From: Pseudomonas bananamidigenes
Lineage (GTDB): Bacteria > Pseudomonadota > Gammaproteobacteria > Pseudomonadales > Pseudomonadaceae
DNA length: 64,000 nucleotides
Assembly (NCBI RefSeq): GCF_001679645.1
Contig: NZ_LRUN01000022.1
Coordinates: 1 to 64,000, forward strand
Direction of reading: 5' to 3'
The notes beneath the pieces were generated by a model, which was given only the letters and a program-made list of their open reading frames with translations, was not told the DNA's origin and searched no databases. Below are positions 37,337 through 49,175 of the stretch, in pieces. A program made the position numbers and the translations under genes. The stretch's first letter is position 1. Every line of letters starts with the position of its first letter.

Positions 37337-37360
37337 GGGGGCGGGTTCGCCCGCCCCTTT
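37337..37360 (+). terminator. GC-rich hairpin between gcvP and sdaA
   Basis: GGGGCGGG, loop TTCG, CCCGCCCC and then TTTC. The tetraloop stem is very stable but the T run is only three bases, so partial termination or mRNA 3'-end protection is likely, not full termination. Confidence 0.6.
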
Positions 37361-37404
37361 CACGCGTGCCTGATGTGCCTATAACAAGAAACCGGAGAAC
37401 AACC

Positions 37405-38781
<1,377 letters not shown>

Positions 38782-38791
38782 TCGCGTCATT

Positions 38792-38856
38792 AACTCACTC
38801 TCCCTGCGGGAGAGAACACAAAACCGGTCCCCTCTCCCTCCGGCAGAGGGTTGGTG
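38792..38856. repeat. Short palindromic repeat between sdaA and gcvT
   Basis: CTCTCCCTGCGGGAGAG and CCCTCTCCCTCCGGCAGAGGG form two adjacent hairpins related to the arms of the element at 8331-8508. The repeat lies within the operon. Confidence 0.7.
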
Positions 38857-38874
38857 TGAATCAAGGAGTCATGC

Positions 38875-39999
38875 ATGTCCACCGAACAACTGTCGAAAAC
38901 CCCGTTGCACGCTCTGCATCTCGAACTCGGCGCCCGCATGGTGCCGTTCGCCGGCTACGACATGCCGGTGCAATATCCACTGGGGGTGATGAAAGAGCAC
39001 CAGCACACCCGTGAGCAGGCCGGGCTGTTCGATGTGTCGCACATGGGCCAGATCCGCCTGAGCGGCGCCAATGCCGCCAAAGCCCTGGAAACCCTGGTGC
39101 CGGTGGACATCATCGATCTGCCGGCGGGTATGCAGCGCTACGCGATGTTCACCAACGAAACCGGCGGCATTCTCGATGACCTGATGGTCGCCAACCTTGG
39201 CAACGACGAGTTGTTCCTGGTAGTCAACGCCGCGTGCAAACATCAGGACCTGGCCCATCTGCAAAAACACATCGGCGATCAGTGCACCATTACCGAGCTG
39301 TTCGAAGCCCGAGCTTTGCTCGCCCTGCAGGGCCCGGCAGCCGTCACCGTGCTTGCACGCCTGGCGCCGGAAGTGGCGAAAATGACTTTCATGCAGTTCA
39401 CCCGCGTGAAACTGCTGGGTGTGGATTGCTTCGTCAGCCGTTCGGGTTACACCGGCGAAGATGGTTTCGAAATCTCCGTACCGGCAGCCGATGCGGAAAA
39501 ACTCGCCCGTGTCCTGCTGGCCGAACCGGAAGTCGCCGCCATTGGCCTCGGTGCCCGTGACTCGCTGCGCCTGGAAGCCGGCCTGTGCCTGTACGGCCAC
39601 GATATGAACAGCGATACCACGCCGATCGAAGCAAGCCTGCTGTGGGCCATTTCCAAACCGCGCCGCGCCGATGGTGCGCGTGCCGGCGGTTTCCCGGGTG
39701 CAGAACAGGTATTCGGCCAGCAGCAGAACGGTGTCGCACGCAAACGCGTCGGCCTGCTGCCGCAGGAACGCACACCGGTCCGTGAAGGTGCAGAAATCGT
39801 CAACGAGGCCGGCGAAATCATCGGCAGCGTGTGCAGCGGCGGCTTCGGCCCGACGTTGGGGGGGCCATTGGCGATGGGTTACCTCGACAGCACCTACGTC
39901 GCCCTGGACACGCCAGTCTGGGCCATTGTTCGTGGGAAAAAGGTGCAAATGCTTGTAAGCAAAATGCCATTCGTTCCACAACGCTACTATCGTGGATGA
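38875..39999 (+). CDS. gcvT: Glycine cleavage system aminomethyltransferase, T protein
   Basis: The 374-residue enzyme transfers the methylene group from the H protein to tetrahydrofolate. Family features are [41 protein letters not shown] with the catalytic Asp region (about 101 in [13 protein letters not shown]), [16 protein letters not shown] and the folate-binding [20 protein letters not shown] precedes the ATG. Last gene of the gcv operon. Confidence 0.96.
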   Translation: MSTEQLSKTPLHALHLELGARMVPFAGYDMPVQYPLGVMKEHQHTREQAGLFDVSHMGQIRLSGANAAKALETLVPVDIIDLPAGMQRYAMFTNETGGILDDLMVANLGNDELFLVVNAACKHQDLAHLQKHIGDQCTITELFEARALLALQGPAAVTVLARLAPEVAKMTFMQFTRVKLLGVDCFVSRSGYTGEDGFEISVPAADAEKLARVLLAEPEVAAIGLGARDSLRLEAGLCLYGHDMNSDTTPIEASLLWAISKPRRADGARAGGFPGAEQVFGQQQNGVARKRVGLLPQERTPVREGAEIVNEAGEIIGSVCSGGFGPTLGGPLAMGYLDSTYVALDTPVWAIVRGKKVQMLVSKMPFVPQRYYRG

Positions 40000-40020
40000 T
40001 TGACTGTTTCTATAAGTAAC

Positions 40021-40060
40021 GCGATTGCGTTATGCGTGCACTAATGTGTAACGCAATCGC
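40021..40060. other. Perfect 12-bp inverted repeat after gcvT
   Basis: GCGATTGCGTTA and TAACGCAATCGC, with a 16-nt loop. It starts 22 bp past the gcvT stop. No T tract follows on either strand, so it may be an imperfect terminator of the gcv operon or a regulator-binding dyad. Confidence 0.65.
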
Positions 40061-40403
40061 CATAAAACAGTGCACTTTCCTTACATTCGATTCGAATATG
40101 AACTTGGCTTATAACGATCGAAAACAATTGAACAGGCTAATCGTATAAGCCCGACTAGTGAACTGACTAACAGCCGGCAAGCACAGGAAATCCGGGGCCT
40201 TCACAGGGCTTGTATTTCCTCATGTAGTTGGCGTAGAGTTTGCCCACTGTGTTTGCATGGGTCAGCTTGGAATCGTGACCTGGGCAGTAGCCTACAAGTT
40301 AGCTACATCCCGTTCGACGTCTTCTTACTCTCCTGCAACCAGCCCCAGTACTCTTTCATGAGGAAGAGACTGTCATCAATTTTTGCGTCAAAGGAAATAA
40401 GAA
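40061..40403 (+). other. Non-coding leader and promoter region of the cold-shock gene
   Basis: This stretch of about 340 bp has no supported ORF. It is AT-richer than its surroundings and ends with AAGGAAATAAGA just before the csp start. A long 5' leader is usual for cspA-type genes, where it folds into a temperature-sensitive structure. The transcript start cannot be placed from sequence. Confidence 0.4.
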
Positions 40404-40616
40404 ATGTCCACACGTCAGAGCGGTACCGTCAAGTGGTTTAACGACGAGAAAGGTTTTGGTTTTATCACTCCAGAAAGCGGTCCGGATCTGTTCGTGCATT
40501 TCCGCGCCATTCAGGGCAGCGGCTTCAAGAGCCTGAAAGAAGGCCAGAAAGTGACCTTCGTTGCAGTGCAGGGCCAGAAAGGCATGCAAGCTGACGAAGT
40601 CATCGCTGAAGCCTGA
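40404..40616 (+). CDS. Cold-shock protein, CspA family
   Basis: The 70-residue single cold-shock domain binds single-stranded RNA/DNA. RNP1 is KGFGFITP (about 18-25), and RNP2-like LFVHFRAIQ follows at about 35. Length and the [14 protein letters not shown] opening match CapA/CapB-type pseudomonad proteins. Monocistronic, with its own long leader and a strong terminator. Confidence 0.95.
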   Translation: MSTRQSGTVKWFNDEKGFGFITPESGPDLFVHFRAIQGSGFKSLKEGQKVTFVAVQGQKGMQADEVIAEA

Positions 40617-40627
40617 TTTTCTGTAAC

Positions 40628-40664
40628 GAAAAAGCCCCTGATATTGATATCAGGGGCTTTTTTG
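40628..40664 (+). terminator. Rho-independent terminator after csp
   Basis: AAGCCCCTGATATTGATATCAGGGGCTT stem-loop followed by TTTT. The A-rich upstream side makes it symmetrical. Confidence 0.93.
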
Positions 40665-40713
40665 TGCGCGCGAATCCGTAAAATGGCGCTTCACTTTCCA
40701 TCCAGAGGCTGCC

Positions 40714-41202
40714 ATGTCGAAACATCTGCTCAATCCCCAGGGCGAGTTCCCCGCCGTCGGCCTGGGCCGTCGCCTGGCAGCGATGTTCTATGACTTTCTG
40801 CTGTGCACCGCCCTGCTGATCGTGACTGGCGGCATCTACAAGATGATTCAGGCCGCAATCATCGGCGAGGAACGTCTGCGGATCCTGACCGATGCCGGCA
40901 AGCTGGATGGGGACCCCCTCTATTCCACAGTGCTGCTGCTGGTGCTGTTCGGCTTCTTCGCCAAGTTCTGGACTCACGCAGGCCAGACACTGGGCATGCA
41001 GGTGTGGGGCATTCGCGTGCAGAACGCCGATGGCACTGCGATCAGTCTTTGGCAGGCGCTGCTTCGATTCATGGTTTCGATCGCTTCGTGGCTGTGTCTG
41101 GGCCTGGGGTTCTTCTGGACGCTGTTCGATAAACAGAAACGCGCCTGGCATGACATCTATTCGGATTCGCAACTGGTGCGGATTCCGAAGAAAGCGAAGT
41201 AA
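40714..41202 (+). CDS. RDD family membrane protein
   Basis: The 162-residue inner-membrane protein has three hydrophobic segments (FYDFLLCTALLIVTGGIY, STVLLLVLFGFFAKFW and FMVSIASWLCLGLGFFW) and the RDD-type Arg/Asp pair in GRRLAAMFYDF, plus the conserved GQTLGMQVWGIRVQNADG. A role in ion exchange has been shown for some RDD proteins, but the function here is unknown. It is a single gene ending at a strong terminator, convergent with nadA. Confidence 0.88.
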   Translation: MSKHLLNPQGEFPAVGLGRRLAAMFYDFLLCTALLIVTGGIYKMIQAAIIGEERLRILTDAGKLDGDPLYSTVLLLVLFGFFAKFWTHAGQTLGMQVWGIRVQNADGTAISLWQALLRFMVSIASWLCLGLGFFWTLFDKQKRAWHDIYSDSQLVRIPKKAK

Positions 41203-41219
41203 TCCCGTGGATGCAAAAA

Positions 41220-41251
41220 CGCCCCGATACGATCGGGGCGTTTTTTTTTTT
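41220..41251 (+). terminator. Rho-independent terminator after the RDD gene
   Basis: CGCCCCGATACGATCGGGGCG stem followed by about eleven T residues. It lies in the convergent gap with nadA. Confidence 0.93.
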
Positions 41252-41262
41252 GCAACACGGAA

Positions 41263-42321
41263 TCAGGCGTTGCCTGCCAGCTTCATCCGCGCAGCCTGAG
41301 TGAAATCCAGCATGCGCTTGAGCGGACGAATGGCCTGGGGAATCAGCGCCGGGTCGACGAAGATCTCGTTCGAGCCCTCCTTCAGGCACTTCAGCGTACG
41401 CTCAAGGGTGTTCATGGCCATCCACGGGCAATGGGCGCAACTGCGACACGCCGCGCCGTTACCGGCGGTTGGCGCCTCGATGAAGACCTTGTCCGGGCAC
41501 AGCTGCTGCATCTTGTAGAAGATGCCACGATCGGTGGCCACGATCAGGGTCTTGTTCGGCAACGACTGTGCGGCAGCGATCAATTGACTGGTGGAACCGA
41601 CGGCGTCCGCCAGTTCGATCACCGACGTCGGTGACTCCGGGTGCACCAGAATGGCCGCATCCGGGTACAGCGCTTTCATGTCTTCCAGTTGCCTGGACTT
41701 GAACTCTTCGTGAACGATGCAGGCACCGTCCCACAGCAGCATGTCGGCGCCGGTCTTGCGCTGGATGTAGGTGCCCAGATGCTTGTCCGGCCCCCAGATG
41801 ATGGTTTCGCCGTTATCCATCAGGCTTTCGACGATCTCCAGTGCGCAGCTCGATGTCACCACCCAGTCCGCCCGGGCCTTCACGGCTGCCGAAGTGTTGG
41901 CGTACACCACAACGGTACGCTCCGGATGCTGATCGCAGAACGCCGAGAACTCATCCACCGGGCAACCCAGATCCAGCGAGCAGGTCGCCTCCAGGGTCGG
42001 CATCAGCACGCGTTTTTCCGGGTTGAGAATCTTCGCGGTCTCCCCCATGAACTTCACGCCGGCGACCACCACGGTCCTGGCCGGATGAGCATTGCCGAAA
42101 CGGGCCATTTCCAGAGAGTCGGAAACGCAACCGCCGGTTTCTTCGGCAAGGGCCTGGATGATCGGATCGCAATAAAAATGGGCGACCAGCACCGCGTCCT
42201 GAGCTTTGAGCTCGGCGGCGATGGCGGAACGGTAAAAAGCCTCCTCCTCGGCAGTCAGCGGTTTGGGCTGCTTGGCATCGAGGTGGGCTTGTACCAGAAG
42301 GCGTTCGGAAATCTGCGTCAT
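41263..42321 (-). CDS. nadA: Quinolinate synthase A
   Basis: The 352-residue [4Fe-4S] enzyme condenses iminoaspartate with dihydroxyacetone phosphate in NAD synthesis. The start ATG at 42321 gives [14 protein letters not shown]; an upstream in-frame start at 42420 adds 33 unrelated residues. Motifs are [57 protein letters not shown] and [15 protein letters not shown] with the expected Cys ligands. It stands alone, convergent with the RDD gene. Confidence 0.95.
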   Translation of the reverse strand: MTQISERLLVQAHLDAKQPKPLTAEEEAFYRSAIAAELKAQDAVLVAHFYCDPIIQALAEETGGCVSDSLEMARFGNAHPARTVVVAGVKFMGETAKILNPEKRVLMPTLEATCSLDLGCPVDEFSAFCDQHPERTVVVYANTSAAVKARADWVVTSSCALEIVESLMDNGETIIWGPDKHLGTYIQRKTGADMLLWDGACIVHEEFKSRQLEDMKALYPDAAILVHPESPTSVIELADAVGSTSQLIAAAQSLPNKTLIVATDRGIFYKMQQLCPDKVFIEAPTAGNGAACRSCAHCPWMAMNTLERTLKCLKEGSNEIFVDPALIPQAIRPLKRMLDFTQAARMKLAGNA

Positions 42322-42527
42322 GTTCGCAAGACCTGCAGGCGCATTCGCGCGAAAGTCGAGTATACACCCGGCTCCGGACCGCTTGAGGGTACCGCCGGGA
42401 GAGTGAGTGTTATCAGGCACGGACAGCGTTGAAGCTGCGCAAGGCTACAGAATATCCCGGTGATGCAAAAGATGATTCTGACCTGTGTCAGCGCAACGAC
42501 GCCAAAAGGAGAGGCCAGATCGCAGGC

Positions 42528-42566
42528 AAAAAAAAATCCGGAAATCCTCACTTTCGTGGGCCTTCC
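42528..42566 (-). terminator. Terminator downstream of tRNA-Lys
   Basis: On the minus strand, GGAAGGCCCAC, loop GAAA, GTGAGGATTTCC (one mismatch and one bulge) is followed by GGA and nine T residues. It should end the queC/tRNA-Lys transcript. Confidence 0.78.
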
Positions 42567-42588
42567 AGACTTTTAAAAACATCAAAAA

Positions 42589-42664
42589 TGGTGGGTCGTG
42601 TAGGATTCGAACCTACGACCAATTGGTTAAAAGCCAACTGCTCTACCAACTGAGCTAACGACCC
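42589..42664 (-). tRNA. tRNA-Lys (anticodon UUU)
   Basis: The 76-nt minus-strand gene has the acceptor stem GGGTCGT/ACGACCC, D arm TAGCTCAGTTGGTAGAGCA, anticodon loop CTTTTAA with TTT, T arm with GGTTCGAATCC, and encoded 3' CCA. It lies 63 bp downstream of queC on the same strand. Confidence 0.97.
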
Positions 42665-42727
42665 GCTGTGTGGTGGCGCGTATAATACTGATTTTTAAGG
42701 ACTATTCAACACCTAATTTGAAAAAAA

Positions 42728-43420
42728 TCAAAAATAACGTGTCGGATCGCTGATTCCGGCCGCTGCGAAGCCTTCTGCACGCAGGCGGCAGCTGTCGCAT
42801 TTGCCGCAGGCACGGCCTTCATCGTCCGCCTGATAGCAGGAAACGGTCAGCCCGTAGTCGACACCGAGCTTCACACCCGCCTGGACGATCTGGGCCTTGC
42901 TCAGGTTCTGCAGTGGAGCCTGGATACGGAAACCGTCGCCCTCCACACCGGCCTTGGTCGCAAGGTTGGCCATGCGCTCGAAAGATTCAATGAACTCAGG
43001 ACGGCAGTCCGGATAACCGGAGTAATCCACCGCGTTGACACCAATGAAGATGTCACGGGCACCCAGCACTTCAGCCCAACCCAGCGCAAGGGACAGGAAC
43101 ACGGTGTTGCGCGCCGGCACATAAGTCACCGGAATGCCTTCTCCCGGCTCCTGCGGTATATCGATATTGCTATCGGTCAGGGCCGAACCACCCATGCCGT
43201 TGAGGTTCAGACCGATGACCTTGTGCTCGACCACGCCCAGATCGCGGGCAACGCGTGCGGCAGCATGCAACTCGGCATGGGAACGCTGGCCGTAATCGAA
43301 GCTCATGGTGTAGCAGCGATAACCTTCCGCGCGAGCCATGGCAACCACCGTTGCCGAGTCCAGACCGCCGGACAGCAAAATGACCGCACGTTTTTCAGTA
43401 GTGTTCAGTTGTTCTGCCAT
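42728..43420 (-). CDS. queC: 7-cyano-7-deazaguanine synthase
   Basis: The 230-residue enzyme makes preQ0 from carboxy-deazaguanine for queuosine tRNA modification. The P-loop is [15 protein letters not shown] near the N terminus, and the zinc site is the C-terminal Cys cluster [17 protein letters not shown]. The ATG at 43420 is chosen; it lies 1 bp after the queE stop, and an upstream in-frame start at 43441 would overlap queE by 20 bp. Operon queE-queC next to tRNA-Lys. Confidence 0.95.
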   Translation of the reverse strand: MAEQLNTTEKRAVILLSGGLDSATVVAMARAEGYRCYTMSFDYGQRSHAELHAAARVARDLGVVEHKVIGLNLNGMGGSALTDSNIDIPQEPGEGIPVTYVPARNTVFLSLALGWAEVLGARDIFIGVNAVDYSGYPDCRPEFIESFERMANLATKAGVEGDGFRIQAPLQNLSKAQIVQAGVKLGVDYGLTVSCYQADDEGRACGKCDSCRLRAEGFAAAGISDPTRYF

Positions 43421-43421
43421 C

Positions 43422-44069
43422 TCAGCGCCCCGGCTCGTCATTCCACAGATACTTGTGCAGTTGCAATTGCAGGCGTACGGGCAAATTATCCGCCACCACC
43501 CAATCCGCCAGATCCCGAGCGTTCAGGTCGTGGTGGCTGGGGGAAAACAGCACTTCGCCAGCGCGCCGCTCAAGATCGTACTGAATCAGCTTCGATACTG
43601 CCCAGTCATAGTCTTCCCGCGAACAGATGACAAACTTCACCTGATCGTTGGGCGTCAGCAGCTCGACGTTCTCGTAACGGTTGCGATGCGCCTCTTTCGA
43701 GTCCGGGGTCTTCAAGTCGACAACTCGACTGACCCGTGGATCGACCGCCGAAATATCGAGAGCGCCGCTGGTTTCCAGCGAGACCTCGTAACCGGCATCA
43801 CACAATCGCTTGAGCAAAGGAATGGCATTCGGTTGCGCCAACGGCTCACCGCCAGTGACGCAGACGTAGCGAGGACGATATCCGGCTACCTGCTCAAGGA
43901 TATCGTCGAGCGTACGAATCGTGCCGCCGCTGAAGGCGTAGGCACTGTCGCAGTATTGGCAACGCAATGGGCAACCGGTCAGACGCACAAAAACAGTGGG
44001 CAGCCCTGCAGTCCGCGTTTCCCCCTGCAAAGAGTAGAAAACTTCGGTGATTCTCAATGTGTCTTGCAT
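43422..44069 (-). CDS. queE: 7-carboxy-7-deazaguanine synthase (radical SAM)
   Basis: The 215-residue radical-SAM enzyme acts just before QueC in queuosine synthesis. The cluster motif CxxxCxxC is in [16 protein letters not shown] (about 30-45), after the typical [25 protein letters not shown] (in two parts). The ATG at 44069 (MQDTLRITE) matches the family start; an in-frame GTG at 44078 would add 3 residues. It follows cpoB across a terminator. Confidence 0.94.
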   Translation of the reverse strand: MQDTLRITEVFYSLQGETRTAGLPTVFVRLTGCPLRCQYCDSAYAFSGGTIRTLDDILEQVAGYRPRYVCVTGGEPLAQPNAIPLLKRLCDAGYEVSLETSGALDISAVDPRVSRVVDLKTPDSKEAHRNRYENVELLTPNDQVKFVICSREDYDWAVSKLIQYDLERRAGEVLFSPSHHDLNARDLADWVVADNLPVRLQLQLHKYLWNDEPGR

Positions 44070-44186
44070 AGTCGCCACGGGCGTAACAGCTAAACAGGCT
44101 GTCCGCCTCCGTCAGGCACCTCAGGCAACCCCGCCAACGCGTAGATCACCAGAAGCGTGTTTCATAAAAGGGCGTGAATTCTAACG

Positions 44187-44214
44187 AAAAAACCCGCGAC
44201 AAGCGCGGGTTTCT
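44187..44214 (-). terminator. Terminator after cpoB
   Basis: On the minus strand, AAACCCGCGCTTGTCGCGGGTTT with a run of T residues, 20 bp past the cpoB stop. It closes the tol-pal cluster before queE. Confidence 0.88.
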
Positions 44215-44233
44215 TCCAGACGGACAAACACAG

Positions 44234-45070
44234 TTACATGCGTTGCAGATCGCGTTGTGCCAGTTGGGCTGCAGAGGTGCCCGGGTATTGGGAAACCACT
44301 TGCTGCAGAATACCCTTGACCTTGTCGGTGTGACCGAGACGGCGCTCTACGTCAGCCAGCTTGTACAGCGAGTCCGGCACCTTGGCGTGCTTTGGATACA
44401 ACTGAGAAACCTTGGCGAAAGCCTGACCCGCGCCCTGCAGGTCGCCCTTGGCCAGGTTCACCTCACCCAGCCAGTACTGGGCATTGCCCGCGTACTGACT
44501 GTTCGGGTATTTACGCAGGAACGCAGAAAACGCCTGGCTGGCCTTGTCGAAGTCCTTGGCCTTGATCAGGTCGAAGGCAGCATCGTAATAAAGCTTTTCC
44601 TTGGCCGGATCACCCGGCTCACTGCTCGCGGCGGGCGCCTGGGCAGCAGCAGCCCCGGCACCGGCGGCGGCACCGGCAGCAGCGCTTGCATCACCACCGG
44701 CTGAAGAATTCTCTGGAGTCGCGGCAGGTGCAACACCCGACCCTATGCGCCGATCAAGATCCTGGTATCGCTCCAGGGATTCCTGCTTCATGCGCGCAAC
44801 CTGATTCTGCAGTTCTTCGATCACACCCTGCTGGCGCGATATCTGATCCTGCATCTGTTGCAGTTGGTTGAACAGCATGCCTTGTGCCGAGGCAGGGGCC
44901 GTAGCCGCTCCCCCGGCATAGGCGCCGTTCGTACCGTAACCTGCAGGCGGATAACTGCTCCCGCTATTGTTATAACCGGAGTTGTCATCGACCACAGGAA
45001 CCGCAGCCCACGCCGCAAGCGGCGCGAGGCTGAGAGCCAGAACAGTTACAGCACGACGGCACGTTCGCAT
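44234..45070 (-). CDS. cpoB: Tol-Pal system periplasmic protein CpoB (YbgF)
   Basis: The 278-residue periplasmic protein coordinates septal peptidoglycan synthesis with outer-membrane constriction. It has a signal peptide ending at LAAWA-AVPV, an N-terminal trimerising coiled coil (LFNQLQQMQDQISRQQGVIEELQNQ region, about 67-110), an Ala/Gly-rich low-complexity linker (about 120-150) and C-terminal TPR repeats (AFDLIKAKDFDKASQAF, YPNSQYAGNAQYWLGE, YPKHAKVPDSLYKLA). Last gene of tolQRAB-pal-cpoB. Confidence 0.94.
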   Translation of the reverse strand: MRTCRRAVTVLALSLAPLAAWAAVPVVDDNSGYNNSGSSYPPAGYGTNGAYAGGAATAPASAQGMLFNQLQQMQDQISRQQGVIEELQNQVARMKQESLERYQDLDRRIGSGVAPAATPENSSAGGDASAAAGAAAGAGAAAAQAPAASSEPGDPAKEKLYYDAAFDLIKAKDFDKASQAFSAFLRKYPNSQYAGNAQYWLGEVNLAKGDLQGAGQAFAKVSQLYPKHAKVPDSLYKLADVERRLGHTDKVKGILQQVVSQYPGTSAAQLAQRDLQRM

Positions 45071-45076
45071 ATCGAA

Positions 45077-45574
45077 TTACTTACGCAGTTCGACGCGACG
45101 GTTTTGAGCCCAGGACTGCTCGTCGTTGCCGGTAGCAACTGGACGCTCTTCGCCGTAGGAAACCAGTTCCAGCTGAGCTGGGGAAACACCTTGCAGTACC
45201 AGGTAGCGCTGAACGGCTTTCGCACGACGCTCGCCCAGTGCCATGTTGTACTCACGAGTACCACGTTCGTCGGTGTTGCCTTCCAGAACAACGCGAGCGC
45301 CGTTTGCTTTCAGGTCTTTGGCGTGAACGTCCAGAGCGCGCATGGCTTCTGGCTTCAGGTCCGAGCTGTCGTATTCGAAGTAGAAGGTGGTGATTGCGCG
45401 CAGAGCAGCTTCTTCGCTCAGGGAACCGTCAACTGCACCAGTGTTTGCGCCGTAACCAGCGTTTGGATCAACAGCGCCTTCACCGGCGTTGTCGCCACCC
45501 TTGGACGAGCAACCTACAGCTACAGCCATGGCCAGAGCCAGCGCAGCAAATTTACCAAACTTCAGCATTTCCAT
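45077..45574 (-). CDS. pal: Peptidoglycan-associated lipoprotein Pal (OprL)
   Basis: The 165-residue outer-membrane lipoprotein ties the outer membrane to peptidoglycan and binds TolB. The lipobox AVGC ends the signal peptide. The OmpA-like C-terminal domain has [37 protein letters not shown] and RRVELRK, with the DAP-binding Asp and Arg. It lies 52 bp after tolB and 6 bp before cpoB. Confidence 0.97.
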   Translation of the reverse strand: MEMLKFGKFAALALAMAVAVGCSSKGGDNAGEGAVDPNAGYGANTGAVDGSLSEEAALRAITTFYFEYDSSDLKPEAMRALDVHAKDLKANGARVVLEGNTDERGTREYNMALGERRAKAVQRYLVLQGVSPAQLELVSYGEERPVATGNDEQSWAQNRRVELRK

Positions 45575-45626
45575 CGTGAAACTCCTAATGAACCCCAGTG
45601 TGTTAAGTAAAACGTAAAGCGCCGCG

Positions 45627-46928
45627 TCAGTTCAGGTAAGGGGACCAGGACGGTTCTCTGACTTCGCCTTGAGCGGTAGGAAGCGGGAGCCTCACGCGTC
45701 CATTAATGGACACGAGCATCAAGACTCCCCGGCCCTGCTGGCGGGTGGCGTAGATTACCATGGTGCCGTTGGGCGCAACAGTAGGCGACTCGTCCAGAGT
45801 GCTATCAGTGAGGATTTTTACACTTCCGCGCTGCAAATCCTGAGCCGCCACTTTGAAATTGGTGAAACCGTCCTGACGATGGATCATCACCAGGGTCTTT
45901 TCATCAGCCGACAGCTTCGGGTTGGCGTTGTAGTTGCCCACGAACGTCACACGCTCGGCACCACCGCCATTGGCGCTGGTCTTGTAGATCTGCGGCTTGC
46001 CGCCACGGTCGGAAGTGAAGTAGATGGTCGAACCATCCTTGCCCCAGTACGGTTCGGTGTTGATGCCGGGACCTGCAGTCACTCGGGTGATCTGGCGCGA
46101 GCCGAGGTTCATCACGTAGACGTCCGGGTTGCCGTCCTTCGACAGTACGAACGCCAGGCGATTGCCATCCGGCGACCAGGCCGGAGCACCGTTCAGGCCT
46201 TCGAAGTTGGTGATCTGCTCACGGCGACCGGTGTCGATGTTCTGCATGAAGATGCGCGGACGCTTCTGTTCGAACGACACATAGGCGATGCGCTTGCCAT
46301 CCGGTGCGAAACGCGGCGACAGGATAGGCTCGCGCGACTGCAGCAGGGTAACGGCACGGGCGCCGTCGTAGTCCGAACGTTGCAGCGTGTAACGGGTGTT
46401 CTTCTCGGAGAAGCGCTCGGCCGTCACGTACAGCAGACGGGTCGAAAATGCACCCTTGATACCGGTCAGCTTTTCAAACGACTGATCGGAGATGTAGTGG
46501 GCCATGTCACGCAGCTGCTCGGTCGTACCGGAAACACTGCCGTCCGCCACTTTCTGCTCGGTGGCGACGTTGAACAGCGCCCACTGCACCTGCAGGCGAC
46601 CGCCCGCCGGAACAATATTGCCGACCATCATGTACTGGGCCCCCACCGCCTTCCAGTCACGGAAGATGATTTCGCTCGGCTGGCTTGGCTGGCTGATCAT
46701 GTTTTGCTTCGGAATCGGCGAGTAATAGCCCGAGTTCCGCAAATCGTTGCCAATGATTTCAGCCATGTCATCCGGCAGCACGGCACCGCCCTGGAAGCCG
46801 AACGGCACGACGGCGATCGGGGTCGCCCGATCGCTGCCGCTGGTGACCAGAATGTTCTTTTCATCCGCCATCGCGATCCCTGCCATGCAGCAGATCACGA
46901 CCAGCATTCCTCGAAGAAGGTTTCTCAC
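45627..46928 (-). CDS. tolB: Tol-Pal translocation protein TolB
   Basis: The 433-residue periplasmic protein has a signal peptide ending near IAMADEK, an N-terminal alpha/beta domain (about 25-165) and a six-bladed beta-propeller with repeated [22 protein letters not shown] and [11 protein letters not shown] units. It links TolA to Pal. Its start overlaps the tolA stop by 4 bp, so the two are coupled. Confidence 0.97.
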   Translation of the reverse strand: MRNLLRGMLVVICCMAGIAMADEKNILVTSGSDRATPIAVVPFGFQGGAVLPDDMAEIIGNDLRNSGYYSPIPKQNMISQPSQPSEIIFRDWKAVGAQYMMVGNIVPAGGRLQVQWALFNVATEQKVADGSVSGTTEQLRDMAHYISDQSFEKLTGIKGAFSTRLLYVTAERFSEKNTRYTLQRSDYDGARAVTLLQSREPILSPRFAPDGKRIAYVSFEQKRPRIFMQNIDTGRREQITNFEGLNGAPAWSPDGNRLAFVLSKDGNPDVYVMNLGSRQITRVTAGPGINTEPYWGKDGSTIYFTSDRGGKPQIYKTSANGGGAERVTFVGNYNANPKLSADEKTLVMIHRQDGFTNFKVAAQDLQRGSVKILTDSTLDESPTVAPNGTMVIYATRQQGRGVLMLVSINGRVRLPLPTAQGEVREPSWSPYLN

Positions 46929-48004
46929 AAGGCTAGATCCTCAGGTGTGAATGTCATCTTGAATGAACGATACGGAGCGAAATCGCTCGGCTTCATTCCC
47001 TGCATTTCCGTCAAACGTCCAATATTCTTGACCGCTGCCACTGCCGACGCATCGAACGGACCGTCGCCGCTGGACTTGGCCACGCTGACCGTGGTCACCG
47101 TGCCGTCCGGCAACATGCCGATCTGCAGCACAACCGTCATGCCTTTGCGTGCCGAAGGAGGACGAGCCCAGCCTTCCGCCGCCCGCGCACGAATCAGATC
47201 ATCGAAGCTGCCCGCGGTTTCGTCACCACGTTCATCCGCCAAAGCCTGCTGACGCTCGGTCTTGTCGGACAACAGGTCGGCGAGTGCCTGGGCCTTCTTG
47301 TCCTCGACCGATTTGCGTGCCGCCTCCTGCGCTTTCTTCTTCGCAGCATCGGCAGCCGCTTTCTTCTTGGCTTCGTCGGCGACTTTCTTTTTCGCCTCTT
47401 CAGCTTCGGCTTTCTTCTTGGCGTCTTCGGCGGCTTTCTTCTTCGCGTCCTCGACGATTTTCTTCCTGGCTTCTTCAGCAGCCTCTTTCTTGGCCTCTTC
47501 TTCAGCAGCCTTCTTGGCTTCTTCTTCAGCTTTCTTCTTGGCTATATCAGCCAATTGTTTCTCTTCTGCCTTCTTGGCTTCGGCGGCTTTCTTCGCGTCT
47601 TCGGCTTTCTTGGCTTCGTCAGCCTTCTTCGCCTGTTCCGCTTTCTTCGCCTCATCGGCCTTCTTGGCTTCCTCGGCCTTTTGAGCCGCTTCTTCTTTCT
47701 TTTGTTCCGCCGCCTTGATTGCCTCCTGCTCGACCTTTTTCTGCTCCATCTGCTCGACTTCGGTCTGGCGCGCGGCGGACTTCTTCGCCTCACCCGCAAT
47801 CTTCTGATTGGTCTGGGTGGTCGCCTGACTTTTCGATTTCAGCTGGTACAAGGTCGCCTGGACAATCGGCTTGGCCGGCGGCAGCTCAGGCGTCATGGCG
47901 AAACTGACGAACAGCATGCCGAACACCAGCACGTGCAAGCCAATCGCCCAGACGCTGGGCCAGAAGTAGCTTTCCGAGGCGGACGGCTCTCGCTGTTGCT
48001 GCAT
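46925..48004 (-). CDS. tolA: Tol-Pal energy-transducing protein TolA
   Basis: The 359-residue bitopic protein has one N-terminal TM ([18 protein letters not shown], about 17-34), a long Lys/Ala/Glu-rich helical domain (about 60-245) and a globular C-terminal domain (about 255-359, ending [12 protein letters not shown]) that contacts TolB and Pal. The helical part is built from repeated KKAEEAKK-type units, so it is prone to length change between strains. It shares one base with the tolR stop and overlaps tolB by 4 bp. Confidence 0.96.
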   Translation of the reverse strand: MQQQREPSASESYFWPSVWAIGLHVLVFGMLFVSFAMTPELPPAKPIVQATLYQLKSKSQATTQTNQKIAGEAKKSAARQTEVEQMEQKKVEQEAIKAAEQKKEEAAQKAEEAKKADEAKKAEQAKKADEAKKAEDAKKAAEAKKAEEKQLADIAKKKAEEEAKKAAEEEAKKEAAEEARKKIVEDAKKKAAEDAKKKAEAEEAKKKVADEAKKKAAADAAKKKAQEAARKSVEDKKAQALADLLSDKTERQQALADERGDETAGSFDDLIRARAAEGWARPPSARKGMTVVLQIGMLPDGTVTTVSVAKSSGDGPFDASAVAAVKNIGRLTEMQGMKPSDFAPYRSFKMTFTPEDLAL

Positions 48005-48465
48005 CAGGGCGCCTCGGTGATCAAGCCAACATTACCGACCCCGGCTTTCTGCAACCCGCCCATGGCGCCCATGACGGAGCCATAATCGACGGACTTGTCG
48101 CCACGGATGAAGACCTGGGTACGCTTGCCGTTATCATTGCCGGCCGCGATGATCTTGGTCACCGCGCTGGTCATCTGCGGCAGGGTCATGGCCCGGTCCT
48201 GTTGCTTCTCGGTGTCGACTTCGCTGCCAAGGTTCCAGTAGTAGGTCTTGTCAGCCTTGATCGAAATGGTCAGCACCTGGGTGTTGTTGTCCTGCGGCAA
48301 GGCTTCGCTGGAAACCTTGGGCAGATCCACCTTCACGCCCTGATTGAGCATCGGCGCAGTCACCATGAAGATGACCAGCAGCACCAGCATCACGTCGATG
48401 TAAGGCACTACGTTCATCTCGGCGACCGGCTTGCGCTTGTGTCGGGCTCGAGTGATTAAAGCCAT
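48004..48465 (-). CDS. tolR: Tol-Pal proton-channel protein TolR
   Basis: The 153-residue ExbD-like protein has one TM (VVPYIDVMLVLLVIFMVTAPM, about 20-40, split here by family) containing the proton-carrying Asp, and a periplasmic domain (about 55-153). With TolQ it forms the motor that energises TolA. It lies between tolQ (14 bp gap) and tolA. Confidence 0.96.
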   Translation of the reverse strand: MALITRARHKRKPVAEMNVVPYIDVMLVLLVIFMVTAPMLNQGVKVDLPKVSSEALPQDNNTQVLTISIKADKTYYWNLGSEVDTEKQQDRAMTLPQMTSAVTKIIAAGNDNGKRTQVFIRGDKSVDYGSVMGAMGGLQKAGVGNVGLITEAP

Positions 48466-48479
48466 CGGGAAATACCTGC

Positions 48480-49175
48480 TTATTCTTCGCTGGTGTGCAC
48501 TTTGCGGTGCAGGATCGCCTGGAACTCATCGGCGAAGGTGTAGTAGCGGCCCAGCAGGGTTTCGCTGCGGGCAGAGAAACGGTTGTAAGCGATAACGGCC
48601 GGGATCGCGGCGAACAGGCCGATCGCGGTAGCGACCAGGGCCTCGGCAATACCCGGCGCCACTGTGGCGAGAGTGGCCTGTTGTGCGCTGGCCAGACCGC
48701 GGAACGAGTTCATGATCCCCCAGACGGTACCGAACAGACCGATATACGGGCTGACCGAGCCGACAGTGGCCAGGAACGGCAGGCTCTGCTCGAGTTTTTC
48801 TTCCTCGCGGGAGATGGCCACGCGCATGGCACGGGCCACGCCTTCCATCACCGCTTCAGGATCGACACCCGGCTGCTGGCGCAGACGCGAGAACTCCTTG
48901 AAACCGGCACGGAAGATCTGCTCGACGCCCGAGTCGGGATCCGGGTTGCTGCCGGCCTGACGGTAGAGTTTGGACAGGTCGATACCCGACCAGAAGCGCT
49001 CCTCGAAGCTCTCCAGGGCACGTCGACCGGCGCGCAGCAGATTGCTGCGCTGAAAGATCATGATCCATGAGGTCACCGATGCGGCCACCAGGGTCAACAT
49101 TACCAACTGCACCACGATGCTGGCATTGCTGACCAGGCTCCACATGGAGGAATGGTCGACGACGTTAGCTTCCAC
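48480..49175 (-). CDS. tolQ: Tol-Pal motor protein TolQ
   Basis: The 231-residue ExbB-like protein has three TM segments ([20 protein letters not shown], about 20-39; [19 protein letters not shown], about 140; and [19 protein letters not shown], about 175-193). The ATG at 49175 overlaps the end of ybgC by 11 bp and matches the P. aeruginosa start as I recall it. First motor gene of the cluster. Confidence 0.96.
   Translation of the reverse strand: MEANVVDHSSMWSLVSNASIVVQLVMLTLVAASVTSWIMIFQRSNLLRAGRRALESFEERFWSGIDLSKLYRQAGSNPDPDSGVEQIFRAGFKEFSRLRQQPGVDPEAVMEGVARAMRVAISREEEKLEQSLPFLATVGSVSPYIGLFGTVWGIMNSFRGLASAQQATLATVAPGIAEALVATAIGLFAAIPAVIAYNRFSARSETLLGRYYTFADEFQAILHRKVHTSEE

Noticed and set aside
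47260..47720. Repetitive Lys/Ala/Glu codons in tolA as a CRISPR or tandem repeat array
   Set aside because: The repetition comes from the normal helical domain of TolA; there are no identical repeats with unique spacers.
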